DNA of 6,261 nt from Pseudomonadota bacterium (GTDB taxonomy: Bacteria; Pseudomonadota; Gammaproteobacteria; Xanthomonadales; Rhodanobacteraceae), in the NCBI GenBank assembly GCA_021798675.1, contig JAJZGE010000012.1, positions 1 to 6,261 of the forward strand, read 5' to 3'. Positions 1 to 5,162 of this stretch are shown in pieces (position 1 is the stretch's first letter; the number at the start of each line of letters is the position of its first letter). The notes below the pieces were generated by a model, which saw only the letters and a program-made list of their open reading frames with translations, had not been told where the DNA came from and ran no database searches. The position numbers and the translations under genes are program-made.

Positions 1-159
1 CGCATAGCCGCCGCGCGCGGCGCCCGCCGACTTCACCGCCGGCTGCAGCACGATCTCGGACAGCGTGTTCCACGCCCCGCACTCGGCGCATGAGCCCTGC
101 CACTTGGCATGCTCGGCACCGCAGTCGGTGCAGACGTAGGCGGTCTTGGCCTTGGCCAT
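1..159 (-). CDS. radA: DNA repair protein RadA, N-terminal fragment (cut by window edge)
   Basis: This is the first 53 codons of RadA (also called Sms), a RecA-like ATPase with a Lon-like C-terminal domain that drives branch migration of recombination intermediates during DNA repair. The part in the window reads MAKAKTAYVCTDCGAEHAKW and continues into the rest of the N-terminal zinc finger. It has two CxxC pairs, at residues 10/13 and 24/27, followed by GAWNTL, the hallmark of the family. The ATPase and Lon-like domains lie beyond the left edge. The ATG at 159 is chosen because AAGGAG lies 11 bases upstream (176-171) and because the protein begins as RadA usually does. It follows alr on the same strand after 206 bases, so it may have its own promoter, but I could not recognise one. 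The identification is firm; whether the gene is intact cannot be judged. Confidence 0.93.
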   Translation of the reverse strand, partial: MAKAKTAYVCTDCGAEHAKWQGSCAECGAWNTLSEIVLQPAVKSAGAARGGYA

Positions 160-169
160 CGGGAATCGC

Positions 170-184
170 ACTCCTTGTGGATGC
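170..184 (-). promoter_or_regulatory. Extended Shine-Dalgarno leader of radA
   Basis: On the minus strand this reads GCATCCACAAGGAGT. It contains AAGGAG, 11 bases before the radA ATG. The same 15 bases occur before rpsF (4441-4427), and a near copy lies before asnS (5140-5154), so the conservation goes beyond the Shine-Dalgarno core. Confidence 0.7.
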
Positions 185-185
185 T

Positions 186-203
186 GCGACCAGGGATGGC
201 CGC
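186..203. repeat. Degenerate copy of a short palindromic repeat
   Basis: The sequence is gcgaccagggatggccgc, an imperfect 8-base inverted repeat around GG (six of eight positions pair). It has the same architecture as the perfect palindrome at 4572-4589 and the copy at 250-266. It lies directly upstream of the radA ribosome binding site, so it would fall in the radA 5' leader. Bases 194-205 (ggatggccgctt) recur exactly at 257-268. Confidence 0.5.
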
Positions 204-249
204 TTCTGGGGCTTCGCACTCATGCACGCGTGCAAAAACAGTGGACCGT

Positions 250-266
250 GCGGCATGGATGGCCGC
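250..266. repeat. Short palindromic repeat between alr and radA
   Basis: The sequence is gcggcatggatggccgc, with a perfect 5-base stem (gcggc/gccgc). It would match the 18-base form gcRgccatggatggcYgc if one C were restored. It lies in the 206-base alr-radA gap. On the minus strand a run of five T (239-235) follows about ten bases later, so it might act as a weak terminator for dnaB-alr. A separate 12-base palindrome, tgcacgcgtgca, sits at 223-234. I see no convincing promoter or other feature in the gap. Confidence 0.5.
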
Positions 267-365
267 TTGCCGACCTGCATGCCCATGGACGCGCACGCAG
301 GTGGTACCGGCAAGCTTAGCCGCCAGCCATCGCAGGGAGCGAGACGCGATCGTCGCGCCGCGTCG

Positions 366-1454
366 TCAGCCTTCGTCCTCGACGAACAGCACGCGCCGCG
401 TCATGCCGCAGGTGAGGTCGTAGCTGATGGTGCCAGCATGGGCGGCGACGGTTTCCGCGGGCAGGCCGTCGCCCCACAGGGTGACGCGGTCGCCCACCCT
501 CGCCTGCGGCGCTTCGCGCAAATCGAGCGTGACCAGGTCCATCGAGACGCGGCCGATCAACGGCACGCGCGTTTCGCCCACCCACACCGGCGTACCGCTG
601 GCCGCACTGCGCGGGTAGCCGTCGCCGTAGCCGATGGCGGCCACGCCCACCGGCATGTCCTCGGGGCAGGTCCAGGTGCCGTTGTAGCCGATGCGCTCAC
701 CTTGGCCGATCCGGTTGATCGCGATCAGCCGGGTGGACAGCGTCATCGCGGGCAGAAAGCCGAAATCCGCGCCGCTCTTGCCGTCGACCACCGACAGGCC
801 ATACAGCAGGCCGCCGGTGCGCACCCAATCGGCGCGCGCCGCGGGCCAGCCCAGCACGGCGGCCGAGTTGGATAGCGAACGCGGCCCGTCCATGCCCCGG
901 GTGGCTTCGTTGAAGCGCGCGATCTGTGCGCGCGTGGCGTCGCCATCGAACACCTCGGATTCGGCGAAGTGCGTGAGCAGACCGATCTCCGGATCGACGC
1001 CGGGCATCCCGGCCAGGCGTGCATGCACGTCGATCACACGTTCGGGCGCGAAGCCCAGCCGGTGCATGCCGCTGTCGATCTTCAGCCACACGCGCAGGCG
1101 ACCGCGCATCGCGCTGGCTTCGGACAGCCACGCCAGCTGTGCTTCGTGGTGGATCGCCGCCTCCAGCCCCAGCCGCTGCATCTCGGCGATGTCGCCGGGC
1201 TGGTCGGGGCCGGACAGCACCACGATGCGCTGGCGGTGCCCCGACGCGCGCAAACGCAGGCCGTCGCCCAGCGCGGCCACCGCAAAGCATTCGGTATCGG
1301 CGTCGAGCGCGCGCGCCACGCGCTCCAGCCCGTGGCCGTAGGCATCGGCCTTGACCACGGCCATTACTTTCGCCGGCCCAGCCATCGCCTTGATGCGCGC
1401 GAGGTTGTGGCGCAGGGCGCCGAGGTGGATGGTGGCGACGGTGGTGCGGCTCAT
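366..1454 (-). CDS. alr: Alanine racemase
   Basis: This PLP-dependent cytoplasmic enzyme interconverts L- and D-alanine and supplies D-Ala for peptidoglycan. At 362 residues it has normal length. The N-terminal TIM barrel carries the PLP-binding lysine K35 in the motif VVKADAYGHG (33-42). MHRLGF at 130-135 includes the conserved arginine R132. The C-terminal beta domain carries the second catalytic base, Y257, in RIGYNGTW, followed by AIGYGDGYPR (273-282) and GRVSMDL (301-307). It starts 13 bases after the dnaB stop on the same strand; dnaB-alr is a common proteobacterial pairing and the two are probably co-transcribed. I see no Shine-Dalgarno sequence in the short gap (tcgcgcgccacgc), so translation may be coupled to dnaB. 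The start at MSRTTVATIHLG fits the family. Whether this is the biosynthetic Alr or a catabolic DadX-type paralogue cannot be proved by sequence alone, but the neighbourhood favours Alr. Confidence 0.95.
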   Translation of the reverse strand: MSRTTVATIHLGALRHNLARIKAMAGPAKVMAVVKADAYGHGLERVARALDADTECFAVAALGDGLRLRASGHRQRIVVLSGPDQPGDIAEMQRLGLEAAIHHEAQLAWLSEASAMRGRLRVWLKIDSGMHRLGFAPERVIDVHARLAGMPGVDPEIGLLTHFAESEVFDGDATRAQIARFNEATRGMDGPRSLSNSAAVLGWPAARADWVRTGGLLYGLSVVDGKSGADFGFLPAMTLSTRLIAINRIGQGERIGYNGTWTCPEDMPVGVAAIGYGDGYPRSAASGTPVWVGETRVPLIGRVSMDLVTLDLREAPQARVGDRVTLWGDGLPAETVAAHAGTISYDLTCGMTRRVLFVEDEG

Positions 1455-1467
1455 GCGTGGCGCGCGA

Positions 1468-2862
1468 TCACTCGAACCCGCCCACGAACGAGTCGGCGGC
1501 GTAGTTCTCGAACTTGGTGTAGTGGCCGAGGAAGGTCAGCTTCACGGTGTCGGTGGGGCCGTTGCGCTGCTTGCCGATGATGATCTCGGCCAGGCCCTTG
1601 TCCGCCGATTCCTTGTTGTAATACTCGTCGCGGTAGATGAACATGATCACGTCGGCGTCCTGCTCGATGGCGCCCGATTCGCGCAGGTCGGACATCATCG
1701 GACGCTTGTCGGCGCGCTGTTCCAGCGAGCGGTTCAACTGCGAAAGGGCGATCACGGGCACGTTGAGTTCCTTGGCGAGCCCCTTCAGTGAACGCGAGAT
1801 TTCTGAAATCTCGGTGGCGCGGTTCTCCTTGTTCCCGGGCACCTGCATCAGCTGCAGGTAGTCGATCACGATCAGGCCCAGCCCGCCGTGCTCGCGGTGC
1901 AGGCGGCGCGCGCGCGAACGCATCTCCACCGGCGACAGGCCGGGCGTGTCGTCGATGAAGATCTTCGCATCCGAAAGGATGGCGATGGCGTTGGAGACGC
2001 GCGGCCAGTCCTCCTCGTTGAGGTCGCCGTTGCGCAGCGCCTGCTGGTGGATGCGGCCCACCGAGGAAATCAGGCGGAACGCCAGCTGCGAGGCGGACAT
2101 TTCCATCGAGAACACCGCCACCGCCTTCTTGGCGCGCAATGCGGCGCTCTCGGCGATGTTCAGCGCGAACGCGGTCTTGCCCATCGAGGGGCGGGCGGCC
2201 ACGATGATGAGGTCGGAGGGCTGCAGGCCCGAGGTGAGGTTGTCGAGGTCGGTGAAGCCGCTGGTGATGCCGGTCAGCTGGCCGCGGTTCTCGTAGCGCT
2301 CGGTGAGCAGGCGGAACGCGTCCTTCACCGCGTCGCGCATGGAGACGGAATCCTTCTTGCCGCGCGCGCCGGATTCGGCGATGTGGAACACGCGCTGCTC
2401 GGCGCTTTCCAGCACCTCCTGCACGCTCTTGCCTTCCGGCCGGTAGCCGTCCTCGGTAATCGAGGTGCCGGCATCGATCAGCTGGCGCAGCACGGATTTC
2501 TCGCGCACGATTTCCGCGTAGGCGGCGATGTTCGCGGCACTCGGCGTGCCGTTGGCCAGCTCGATCAGATAGCTGGCGCCGCCGACCATCTCGGCCAGGC
2601 CGTTCGCCTCGAACCAGTCGCCCAGGGTCACCGCGTCGCAGGGCATGCCCTTGTTCGCCAGCTCGGTGATCGCGCGCCAGATCAGGCGATGGTCGCGGCG
2701 GTAGAAATCCTCCTCGCCCAGGCGGTCGGCCACCTTGTCCAGCGCATCGGGCGCCAGCATCAGGCCGCCCAGCACCGCCTGCTCGGCGTCGATGGAATGC
2801 GGCGGCACGCGCAGCGCCTCCACGGCCGGCGACGAAGGCTTGCGTTCGGGCACGAAGGACAT
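1468..2862 (-). CDS. dnaB: Replicative DNA helicase DnaB
   Basis: DnaB is the hexameric 5'-3' helicase that unwinds DNA at the replication fork and is loaded at oriC after DnaA opening. The open frame extends upstream to 2934, but I place the start at the ATG at 2862 (MSFVPERKPSSPAVEALRVP). That start has GAGG seven bases upstream, and it gives 464 residues, the usual size. The N-terminal domain (about 20-125, PHSIDAEQAVLGGLM) is followed by a linker and a RecA-like ATPase domain. That domain has Walker A ARPSMGKTA (223-231, K229/T230), FSMEMS with the catalytic glutamate E254, Walker B LIVIDYLQLM (D334), and KQRNGPTD with the arginine finger R433. There is no intein, although DnaB is a frequent intein host. 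It lies between the rplI terminator and alr. DnaA-box-like sites upstream suggest replication-linked control. Confidence 0.96.
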   Translation of the reverse strand: MSFVPERKPSSPAVEALRVPPHSIDAEQAVLGGLMLAPDALDKVADRLGEEDFYRRDHRLIWRAITELANKGMPCDAVTLGDWFEANGLAEMVGGASYLIELANGTPSAANIAAYAEIVREKSVLRQLIDAGTSITEDGYRPEGKSVQEVLESAEQRVFHIAESGARGKKDSVSMRDAVKDAFRLLTERYENRGQLTGITSGFTDLDNLTSGLQPSDLIIVAARPSMGKTAFALNIAESAALRAKKAVAVFSMEMSASQLAFRLISSVGRIHQQALRNGDLNEEDWPRVSNAIAILSDAKIFIDDTPGLSPVEMRSRARRLHREHGGLGLIVIDYLQLMQVPGNKENRATEISEISRSLKGLAKELNVPVIALSQLNRSLEQRADKRPMMSDLRESGAIEQDADVIMFIYRDEYYNKESADKGLAEIIIGKQRNGPTDTVKLTFLGHYTKFENYAADSFVGGFE

Positions 2863-2934
2863 CGGGATACCTCGGAAAGACGAATCGCCCGCGGTCGCGG
2901 CAGGCGCCCACGCGCGGCGACGGACAAGACCCAC

Positions 2935-2963
2935 ATGATGCGCGGCGGCGTCTCACGGGTCGA
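2935..2963 (-). promoter_or_regulatory. Possible dnaB promoter (weak match)
   Basis: On the minus strand TCGACC (2963-2958) and CATCAT (2940-2935) are 17 bases apart. Each matches the sigma-70 -35 or -10 consensus at four of six positions. This would put the start of transcription near 2928, giving a leader of about 65 bases. It also puts the DnaA-box-like cluster immediately upstream of the -35. Matches this weak arise by chance in GC-rich DNA, so treat this as a proposal. Confidence 0.3.
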
Positions 2964-2973
2964 GATGGAAAGC

Positions 2974-3003
2974 TGTGGAAAAGCTGGGGAAAGCTGGGGA
3001 TAA
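2974..3003 (-). promoter_or_regulatory. Cluster of three DnaA-box-like sites upstream of dnaB
   Basis: On the minus strand three 9-mers follow one another: TTATCCCCA (3003-2995), CTTTCCCCA (2993-2985) and TTTTCCACA (2982-2974). The last fits the DnaA box consensus TTWTNCACA exactly, and the first differs from TTATCCACA at one base. The sites are 10 and 11 bases apart, about one helical turn, which would put bound proteins on one face of the DNA. DnaA is both the initiator and a transcription factor, so control of the helicase gene is plausible. The stretch can also be described as an imperfect tandem repeat of gaaagctgggg. Confidence 0.55.
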
Positions 3004-3040
3004 GGCAGTGCACTTTTCTGCCTCGCATTTCCGACAGCCC

Positions 3041-3069
3041 AAAACAAACGGGCGCCCGAAGGCGCCCGT
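3041..3069 (-). terminator. Rho-independent terminator after rplI
   Basis: On the minus strand ACGGGCGCC (3069-3061), loop TTCG and GGCGCCCGT (3056-3048) form a perfect 9-base stem, followed by TTGTTTT. The C(UUCG)G cap is an exceptionally stable tetraloop. It lies 22 bases after the rplI stop and should end the rpsF-rpsR-rplI transcript before dnaB. Confidence 0.9.
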
Positions 3070-3091
3070 CTGCGGAACGTCGGCAGCGACC

Positions 3092-3544
3092 TTACTTCTT
3101 CTCGCCGACCACGTTCACCTTGACGCTGGTCTGCACGTCGGCATGCAGGTGGATGGCCACCTCGAACTCGCCCACGTTGCGCAGCGGGCCTTCGCCCAGG
3201 ATCACTTCACCCTTGTGGATGTCGTGACCGACGGCCTGCAGCGCCTCGGCGATGTCGCGCGGACCCACCGAGCCGTACAGCTTGCCTTCGGGGCTGGCGT
3301 GCGCCTCGATCGTGACCGACACGTCGGCCAGCTTGGCCTTGCGGGCCTCGGCCTCGCTCAGCATGTTCTTGGCCTTGGCCTCGTACTCGGCGCGGCGCTG
3401 TTCGAACGCGGCCAGGTTGGCGGCATTCACGCGCACCGCCTTGCCTTGCGGGATGAGGAAGTTGCGGCCGTAACCCGGCTTCACGCTGACCTTGTCACCA
3501 AGGTCGCCGAGGTTGCGCACTTTCTGCAGGAGGATGAGTTCCAT
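3092..3544 (-). CDS. rplI: 50S ribosomal protein L9
   Basis: L9 binds 23S rRNA near the base of the L1 stalk and influences reading-frame maintenance. It has 150 residues, the normal length. The N-terminal rRNA-binding domain starts [21 protein letters not shown], with the family signature [14 protein letters not shown] at about 23-36. The long connecting helix (about 40-75, rich in A, E, K and R) and a C-terminal domain with [16 protein letters not shown] follow. AAAAGGA lies about eight bases before the ATG. It is the last gene of the rpsF-rpsR-rplI set. Unusually, 223 bases of repeat-rich DNA separate it from rpsR, while rpsF and rpsR are only 14 apart. A strong terminator follows. Confidence 0.96.
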   Translation of the reverse strand: MELILLQKVRNLGDLGDKVSVKPGYGRNFLIPQGKAVRVNAANLAAFEQRRAEYEAKAKNMLSEAEARKAKLADVSVTIEAHASPEGKLYGSVGPRDIAEALQAVGHDIHKGEVILGEGPLRNVGEFEVAIHLHADVQTSVKVNVVGEKK

Positions 3545-3562
3545 GGGTATTCCTTTTCGTTA

Positions 3563-3580
3563 GCGCCGGAGGGCCGGCGC
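3563..3580 (-). repeat. GC-rich hairpin just upstream of the rplI ribosome binding site
   Basis: A perfect 7-base stem, gcgccgg (3563-3569) and ccggcgc (3574-3580), closes a four-base loop (aggg on the plus strand). In the rplI message it ends 18 bases before the ATG, next to the Shine-Dalgarno sequence. It could affect translation of rplI or protect a processed 5' end. There is no T tract, so it is not an intrinsic terminator. Confidence 0.6.
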
Positions 3581-3615
3581 AGCCGTGGACGGGTGTCCGA
3601 ATGATTGATCTTGTG

Positions 3616-3757
3616 CCCCTCCCCCCATCGGGGAGAGGGTTGGGGTGAGGGACCGGCCTTGCGAGAAACTGCCTCGAAGCGGACTTCGACCAGCGTCATC
3701 GCGAGCATCCGCCCCTCATCCGCCCTGCGGGCACCTTCTCCCCGACGGGGAGAAGGG
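3616..3757. repeat. Composite intergenic repeat: two inverted GC-rich hairpin units between rpsR and rplI
   Basis: The left unit has ccctcccccc (3617-3626), loop atc and ggggagaggg (3630-3639), a 10-base stem with one mismatch, followed by ttggggtgaggg. The right unit runs the other way: ccctcatccg, a small gccc-tgc-gggc hairpin (3722-3732), then a perfect 10-base stem ccttctcccc (3734-3743) / ggggagaagg (3747-3756). Between them lies a hairpin tcgaag-cgga-cttcga (3674-3689). The arms tgaggg (3646-3651) and ccctca (3713-3718) could also pair across it. Units of this kind (ccctcaccccaaccctctcccc and cttctccccg...gggagaagg) resemble dispersed intergenic repeats that I recall from several proteobacteria, including the RIME-type elements of rhizobia. 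The family assignment is from memory, not a search. Confidence 0.75.
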
Positions 3758-3767
3758 AGTGCAGGCA

Positions 3768-3998
3768 TCAAACGTCGTGGTTGTCGGTGTACGGCAGCAG
3801 CGAGAGGAAGCGCGCGCGCTTGATCGCGGTCGCCAGCTGGCGCTGGTAGCGCGCCTTGGTGCCGGTGATGCGGCTCGGCACGATCTTGCCGTTCTCGGTG
3901 ACGTACTGGCGCAGGGTGTTGAGATCCTTGTAATCGATCTCCTTCACCTTCTCCGCGGTGAAGCGGCAGAACTTGCGGCGGCGGAAAAACTTGGACAT
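3768..3998 (-). CDS. rpsR: 30S ribosomal protein S18
   Basis: S18 binds 16S rRNA together with S6 on the platform of the small subunit. It has 76 residues, as expected. The protein starts [16 protein letters not shown]. The conserved core [26 protein letters not shown] and the basic segment [20 protein letters not shown] follow. AGAGGA overlaps the rpsF stop codon and lies about ten bases before this ATG, with a 14-base gap between the genes, so translation of S6 and S18 is probably coupled. That suits two proteins that assemble as a heterodimer. It is followed by the long repeat-bearing spacer before rplI. Confidence 0.97.
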   Translation of the reverse strand: MSKFFRRRKFCRFTAEKVKEIDYKDLNTLRQYVTENGKIVPSRITGTKARYQRQLATAIKRARFLSLLPYTDNHDV

Positions 3999-4012
3999 GG
4001 TCGTGATTCCTC

Positions 4013-4417
4013 TCAGTCTTCGCTGTCGCTGTCGTTGTCGCGACCGTCAACGTCGTCGTCGCGGCGACGCGACGAACGGGCGTCGTCCTTTTCCTTGCTC
4101 TTCAGGATGAAGGACTGCTCGGTCTCGGCGCCGTCGCGCTTGATGACGAGGTGGCGCAGCACGGCGTCGTTGAAGCGGAAACCCGACTCCAGCTCGTTCA
4201 GCGCGTTCTGGCCGACTTCGATGTTCAGCAGCACGTAGTGCGCCTTGGCTAGGTTGACGATCGGGTAGGCCAGCTGGCGGCGGCCCCAGTCTTCCAGGCG
4301 GTGGATCTTGCCGCCGTCGGCTTCGATCAGCGACTTGTAGCGCTCGATCATGGCCGGGACTTGCTCGCTCTGGTCAGGGTGGACCAGAAACACGACTTCG
4401 TAATGTCGCAGGGACAT
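4013..4417 (-). CDS. rpsF: 30S ribosomal protein S6
   Basis: S6 pairs with S18 on the 30S platform. It has 134 residues. The ferredoxin-like fold starts [20 protein letters not shown] and includes [22 protein letters not shown] and the [13 protein letters not shown] strand. After about residue 105 comes a charged, low-complexity tail (RSSRRRDDD, then DNDSDSED at the end). In enterobacteria the S6 tail receives extra glutamates from RimK; whether that happens here is unknown. AAGGAG lies ten bases upstream of the ATG. It is the first gene of the rpsF-rpsR-rplI unit, with a candidate promoter and a structured leader in front. Confidence 0.97.
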   Translation of the reverse strand: MSLRHYEVVFLVHPDQSEQVPAMIERYKSLIEADGGKIHRLEDWGRRQLAYPIVNLAKAHYVLLNIEVGQNALNELESGFRFNDAVLRHLVIKRDGAETEQSFILKSKEKDDARSSRRRDDDVDGRDNDSDSED

Positions 4418-4426
4418 CGTGGTTCG

Positions 4427-4441
4427 ACTCCTTGTGGATGC
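4427..4441 (-). promoter_or_regulatory. Extended Shine-Dalgarno leader of rpsF
   Basis: The minus-strand sequence GCATCCACAAGGAGT contains AAGGAG (4433-4428), ten bases before the rpsF ATG. It is identical over 15 bases to the radA leader at 184-170. The bases just upstream (4440-4458, gcggccggaatggcctcgc) also resemble those upstream of the radA site (186-203). Confidence 0.7.
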
Positions 4442-4459
4442 GGCCGGAATGGCCTCGCA

Positions 4460-4515
4460 GCCTCCCGCCGGATGCGGTGAGGCAAGTGTCCGTCACACCC
4501 TTTGCAGGGCGGACA
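4460..4515 (-). promoter_or_regulatory. Structured 5' leader of rpsF, candidate S6:S18 autoregulatory RNA
   Basis: Two hairpins occupy the leader on the minus strand. The first has TGTCCG (4515-4510) and CGGACA (4492-4487) enclosing CCCT-GCAA-AGGG (4509-4498), with TGTGA bulged on the 3' side; GCAA is a GNRA tetraloop. The second has GCCTC (4483-4479), bulged A, CCGC, loop ATCCG, GCGG and GAGGC (4464-4460). A weaker ggcc-ggaat-ggcc hairpin (4442-4454) follows. An RNA motif that binds the S6:S18 complex in rpsF leaders is known in many bacteria. Position fits that role, but I cannot confirm the conserved core. Confidence 0.45.
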
Positions 4516-4523
4516 GAAGCGGA

Positions 4524-4553
4524 ATCATACGCGAACCGCGAGACGCCACGCAA
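4524..4553 (-). promoter_or_regulatory. Promoter of the rpsF-rpsR-rplI operon
   Basis: On the minus strand TATGAT (4529-4524) matches the -10 consensus at five of six bases. TTGCGT (4553-4548) is 18 bases upstream as a -35 that keeps the TTG. Transcription would start near 4517, right at the base of the first leader hairpin, leaving a leader of about 100 bases. Confidence 0.6.
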
Positions 4554-4559
4554 GTGATT

Positions 4560-4589
4560 GAATTGAAAAGTGCAGCCATGGATGGCTGC
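4560..4589 (-). terminator. Palindromic hairpin downstream of iscA, possible terminator
   Basis: gcagccatggatggctgc (4572-4589) is a perfect inverted repeat with 8-base arms around GG. On the minus strand it is followed by ACTTTTCAATTC, a moderately T-rich tail. It lies about 85 bases after the iscA stop and just before the rpsF promoter, so it could terminate iscA transcription. It is also the best copy of the short palindrome seen at 250-266 and 186-203. The gap before the T tract and the short tail keep confidence moderate. Confidence 0.45.
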
Positions 4590-4674
4590 CCGTTTGACCT
4601 TCGCGCTCACGGATGAACGCACAAACACCGCATGGCCACCCGCTGGACGGACGCCCAGGCGCCGCCCGCCGCAC

Positions 4675-5001
4675 CTACCCCACCGTGAAGCTTTCGCCGC
4701 AACCGCATTCGCCGGTGGCGTTGGGGTTGTGGAACACGAAGCTGGCGTTGAGGCCCTGCCGCTGGAAGTCGATCACCGTGCCGTCGACCAGCGGCAGGCT
4801 CTTGTCGTCCACCACCAGCGGCACGCCGTCGATGCTGACCAGCCGGTCGCCCTCGCCCACCGACTGGGCCAGGTCCACCACGTAGCCGAACCCGGAGCAG
4901 CCGGTGCGCTTCACGCCGAAACGCACGCCCGCGGCCTCGGGCGACTGCGCGAGGAAGCGGCGCATGCGTTCGCTGGCGGCGGGGGTGATCGTGATGGTCA
5001 T
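4675..5001 (-). CDS. iscA: A-type iron-sulfur cluster carrier (IscA/SufA/ErpA family)
   Basis: This small cytosolic protein accepts an Fe-S cluster from the scaffold and passes it to target enzymes. Its 108 residues form the full HesB/YadR fold. The three conserved cysteines are present: C35 in [10 protein letters not shown], and C99 and C101 in [16 protein letters not shown] and [12 protein letters not shown] are also typical. The ECGCGESF ending resembles IscA and SufA more than ErpA, but the subgroup is uncertain, so the symbol is provisional. It stands alone, with no other isc or suf gene nearby, which favours a general carrier outside the main operon. It diverges from asnS. I see no strong Shine-Dalgarno sequence before the ATG (upstream is cgctttcagcctgcc), but the start fits the family length. 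Confidence 0.88.
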   Translation of the reverse strand: MTITITPAASERMRRFLAQSPEAAGVRFGVKRTGCSGFGYVVDLAQSVGEGDRLVSIDGVPLVVDDKSLPLVDGTVIDFQRQGLNASFVFHNPNATGECGCGESFTVG

Positions 5002-5046
5002 GGCAGGCTGAAAGCGTGGGAAATGTGAAAGGGCGCGGACCGGAAC

Positions 5047-5080
5047 GGTCGCGACCCGCGCGGAGGCTAGATTATCATGC
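5047..5080. promoter_or_regulatory. Divergent iscA/asnS control region with AT-rich island
   Basis: The 161-base gap is very GC-rich except for tagattatcat (5068-5078). On the plus strand this holds TATCAT (5073-5078), and on the minus strand GATAAT (5076-5071); each matches the -10 consensus at five of six bases. These could serve asnS and iscA respectively. No good -35 is visible on either strand. A 10-base palindrome, ggtcgcgacc, lies at 5047-5056, near the expected -35 region for asnS, and might be an operator or a chance palindrome. Confidence 0.4.
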
Positions 5081-5139
5081 CGGTTTGTCCACGCGCTCCG
5101 ACGGACGCGCGTTCCAGCGATTCATGCGTCCCCGGTGGC

Positions 5140-5154
5140 GCATCCAACAGGAGT
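5140..5154 (+). promoter_or_regulatory. Extended Shine-Dalgarno leader of asnS
   Basis: The sequence gcatccaacaggagt contains AGGAG (5149-5153), nine bases before the asnS ATG. It is a near copy of the GCATCCACAAGGAGT leader of radA and rpsF. The bases after it (tccgatcc) also resemble the radA spacer (gcgattcccg). Confidence 0.65.
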
Positions 5155-5162
5155 TCCGATCC

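Noticed and set aside
175..183. tgtggatgc in the radA and rpsF leaders read as a DnaA box
   Set aside because: It differs from TTATCCACA at two bases and coincides with the Shine-Dalgarno context, so it is better explained by translation.
323..350. GC-rich hairpin (cgcga-tcg-tcgcg) just after alr as a terminator
   Set aside because: The stem is only five bases and there is no T tract on the minus strand.
90..875. 261-codon plus-strand open frame opposite alr and radA
   Set aside because: It crosses the radA start, the intergenic gap and the alr 3' end in antisense. This is a compositional artefact with no recognisable domain.
2863..2934. Upstream ATG giving DnaB 24 extra N-terminal residues
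   Set aside because: The extra segment is not typical of DnaB. The ATG at 2862 has GAGG at proper spacing and gives the usual length.
1888..3003. 371-codon plus-strand open frame opposite dnaB
   Set aside because: It lies antisense to DnaB and its upstream region. It has low-complexity composition from GC-rich codons and no ribosome binding site or family motif.
1451..3028. 525-codon minus-strand frame overlapping dnaB in a different frame
   Set aside because: It is shifted relative to dnaB, is extremely Arg- and Gly-rich, and shows no conserved motif. The dnaB frame has all helicase motifs.
3213..3222. cttgtggatg inside rplI, matching part of the shared radA/rpsF leader
   Set aside because: It encodes the conserved HDIHKGE region of L9 and is not near a start codon, so it is a chance match.
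3481..4050. 189-codon minus-strand frame spanning the rpsR-rplI spacer
   Set aside because: Its PSPRRGEG-type peptides are translation of the GC-rich hairpin repeats. It overlaps rpsR and rplI out of frame, so it is not a gene.
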